Part shown: positions 63,952 through 64,000 of the stretch, one piece after another | Layout of the letters: every line of letters starts with the position of its first letter | Position numbering within the stretch: position 1 is the first letter of the stretch | Assembly: GCA_037045585.1 (NCBI GenBank) | Contig: JBAOIR010000089.1 | Coordinates: 3,176-67,175, forward strand | Source of the DNA: SSF14 sp037045585 | GTDB lineage: Bacteria; Actinomycetota; Acidimicrobiia; Acidimicrobiales; Microtrichaceae | DNA: 64,000 nt | Reading direction: 5' to 3' | The notes under the pieces: generated by a model | The model's input: only the letters and a program-made list of their open reading frames with translations | What the model was told of the DNA's origin: nothing | The model's database searches: none | Translations under genes and position numbers: made by a program

Positions 63952-64000
63952 GCCGTCGATGAGACTGATGCGAAAGAAATCTTTCGACGAAGTGCGCTGA

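Noticed and set aside
63959..64000. Start of a further gene at the window end (MRLMRKKSFDEVR)
   Set aside because: It stops after 13 codons, lies beside a heavily damaged gene and at the window end. It could be a real start broken by an indel, but nothing supports it.

Overview
The window looks like high-GC actinobacterial chromosome, most like Acidimicrobiia (Ilumatobacter-type). This placement is inference from gene content, not from a marker tree. The supporting content is a mycothiol-conjugate amidase, dnaE2, two F420-type luciferase-fold oxidoreductases, a WS/DGAT acyltransferase, many acyl-CoA genes, a DUF222/HNH endonuclease, and GTG starts with 4-bp stop/start overlaps throughout. The first ~466 bases do not belong: they are AT-rich and encode part of a 2-oxoacid:ferredoxin oxidoreductase beta subunit, which breaks off inside a codon run where GC-rich DNA begins. 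I read this as a chimeric assembly join. Many genes elsewhere carry single-base frameshifts that restore well-conserved proteins when corrected. They cluster at 7.9-9.1, 42.3-45.5 and 54-64 kb, with long clean stretches between, and look like long-read consensus errors rather than pseudogenes.

Layout. 0.5-9.2 kb: GGDEF fragment, dnaE2, an AIM24 protein, a coiled-coil VanY-like peptidase, a hexapeptide acyltransferase and a HelD-like helicase. 9.2-12.3 kb: PepE dipeptidase, a DUF1611 protein and a PLP racemase, a probable amino-acid/dipeptide stereochemistry module. 12.3-24.2 kb: acyl-CoA dehydrogenase, thioesterase, a divergent TetR/MFS efflux pair, a GH43-like lipoprotein, a duplicated PhoU/TrkA-C regulator, Mca, PPK2, a YdjC deacetylase, a nuclease and a thiolase. 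24.2-31.8 kb: a small protein, an HNH endonuclease with a decayed second copy, amidase, thioesterase, 2-hydroxyacid dehydrogenase, ArfB and an LLM oxidoreductase. 31.8-40.4 kb, mostly minus strand: carotenoid oxygenase, Mug-type glycosylase, SDR, LLM, WS/DGAT, PAP2, RecB-like nuclease, alpha/beta hydrolase. 40.4-48.8 kb: a cell-surface block with a secreted lipoprotein, two SGNH hydrolases and three tandem, overlapping OafA-type acyltransferases. 48.9-51.3 kb: a Thr-rich LAxTG-anchored stalk protein and an acyl-CoA synthetase.

The most interesting part is 51.4-60.7 kb, a biuret/allophanate nitrogen-scavenging island: an AtzH/HpxZ-like protein, a GntR regulator with palindromes at its own start, a complete BMP-type ABC importer, a biuret amidohydrolase (BiuH) preceded by a BiuH paralogue that has lost all three catalytic residues, and an allophanate hydrolase whose two domains are separate convergent genes. 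The two stop codons of those genes lie in one 15-bp palindrome. Inferred flow: import of biuret or a related ureide, biuret to allophanate plus ammonia (BiuH), then allophanate to CO2 and ammonia by the split AtzF. A ~65-bp nested stem-loop between the importer and the hydrolases recurs once more at 12.3 kb. The right end (60.7-64 kb) holds a Thr-rich lipoprotein, an aminotransferase and an acyl-CoA dehydrogenase, all heavily frameshifted. No tRNA, rRNA, CRISPR array, insertion sequence or replication origin was found.
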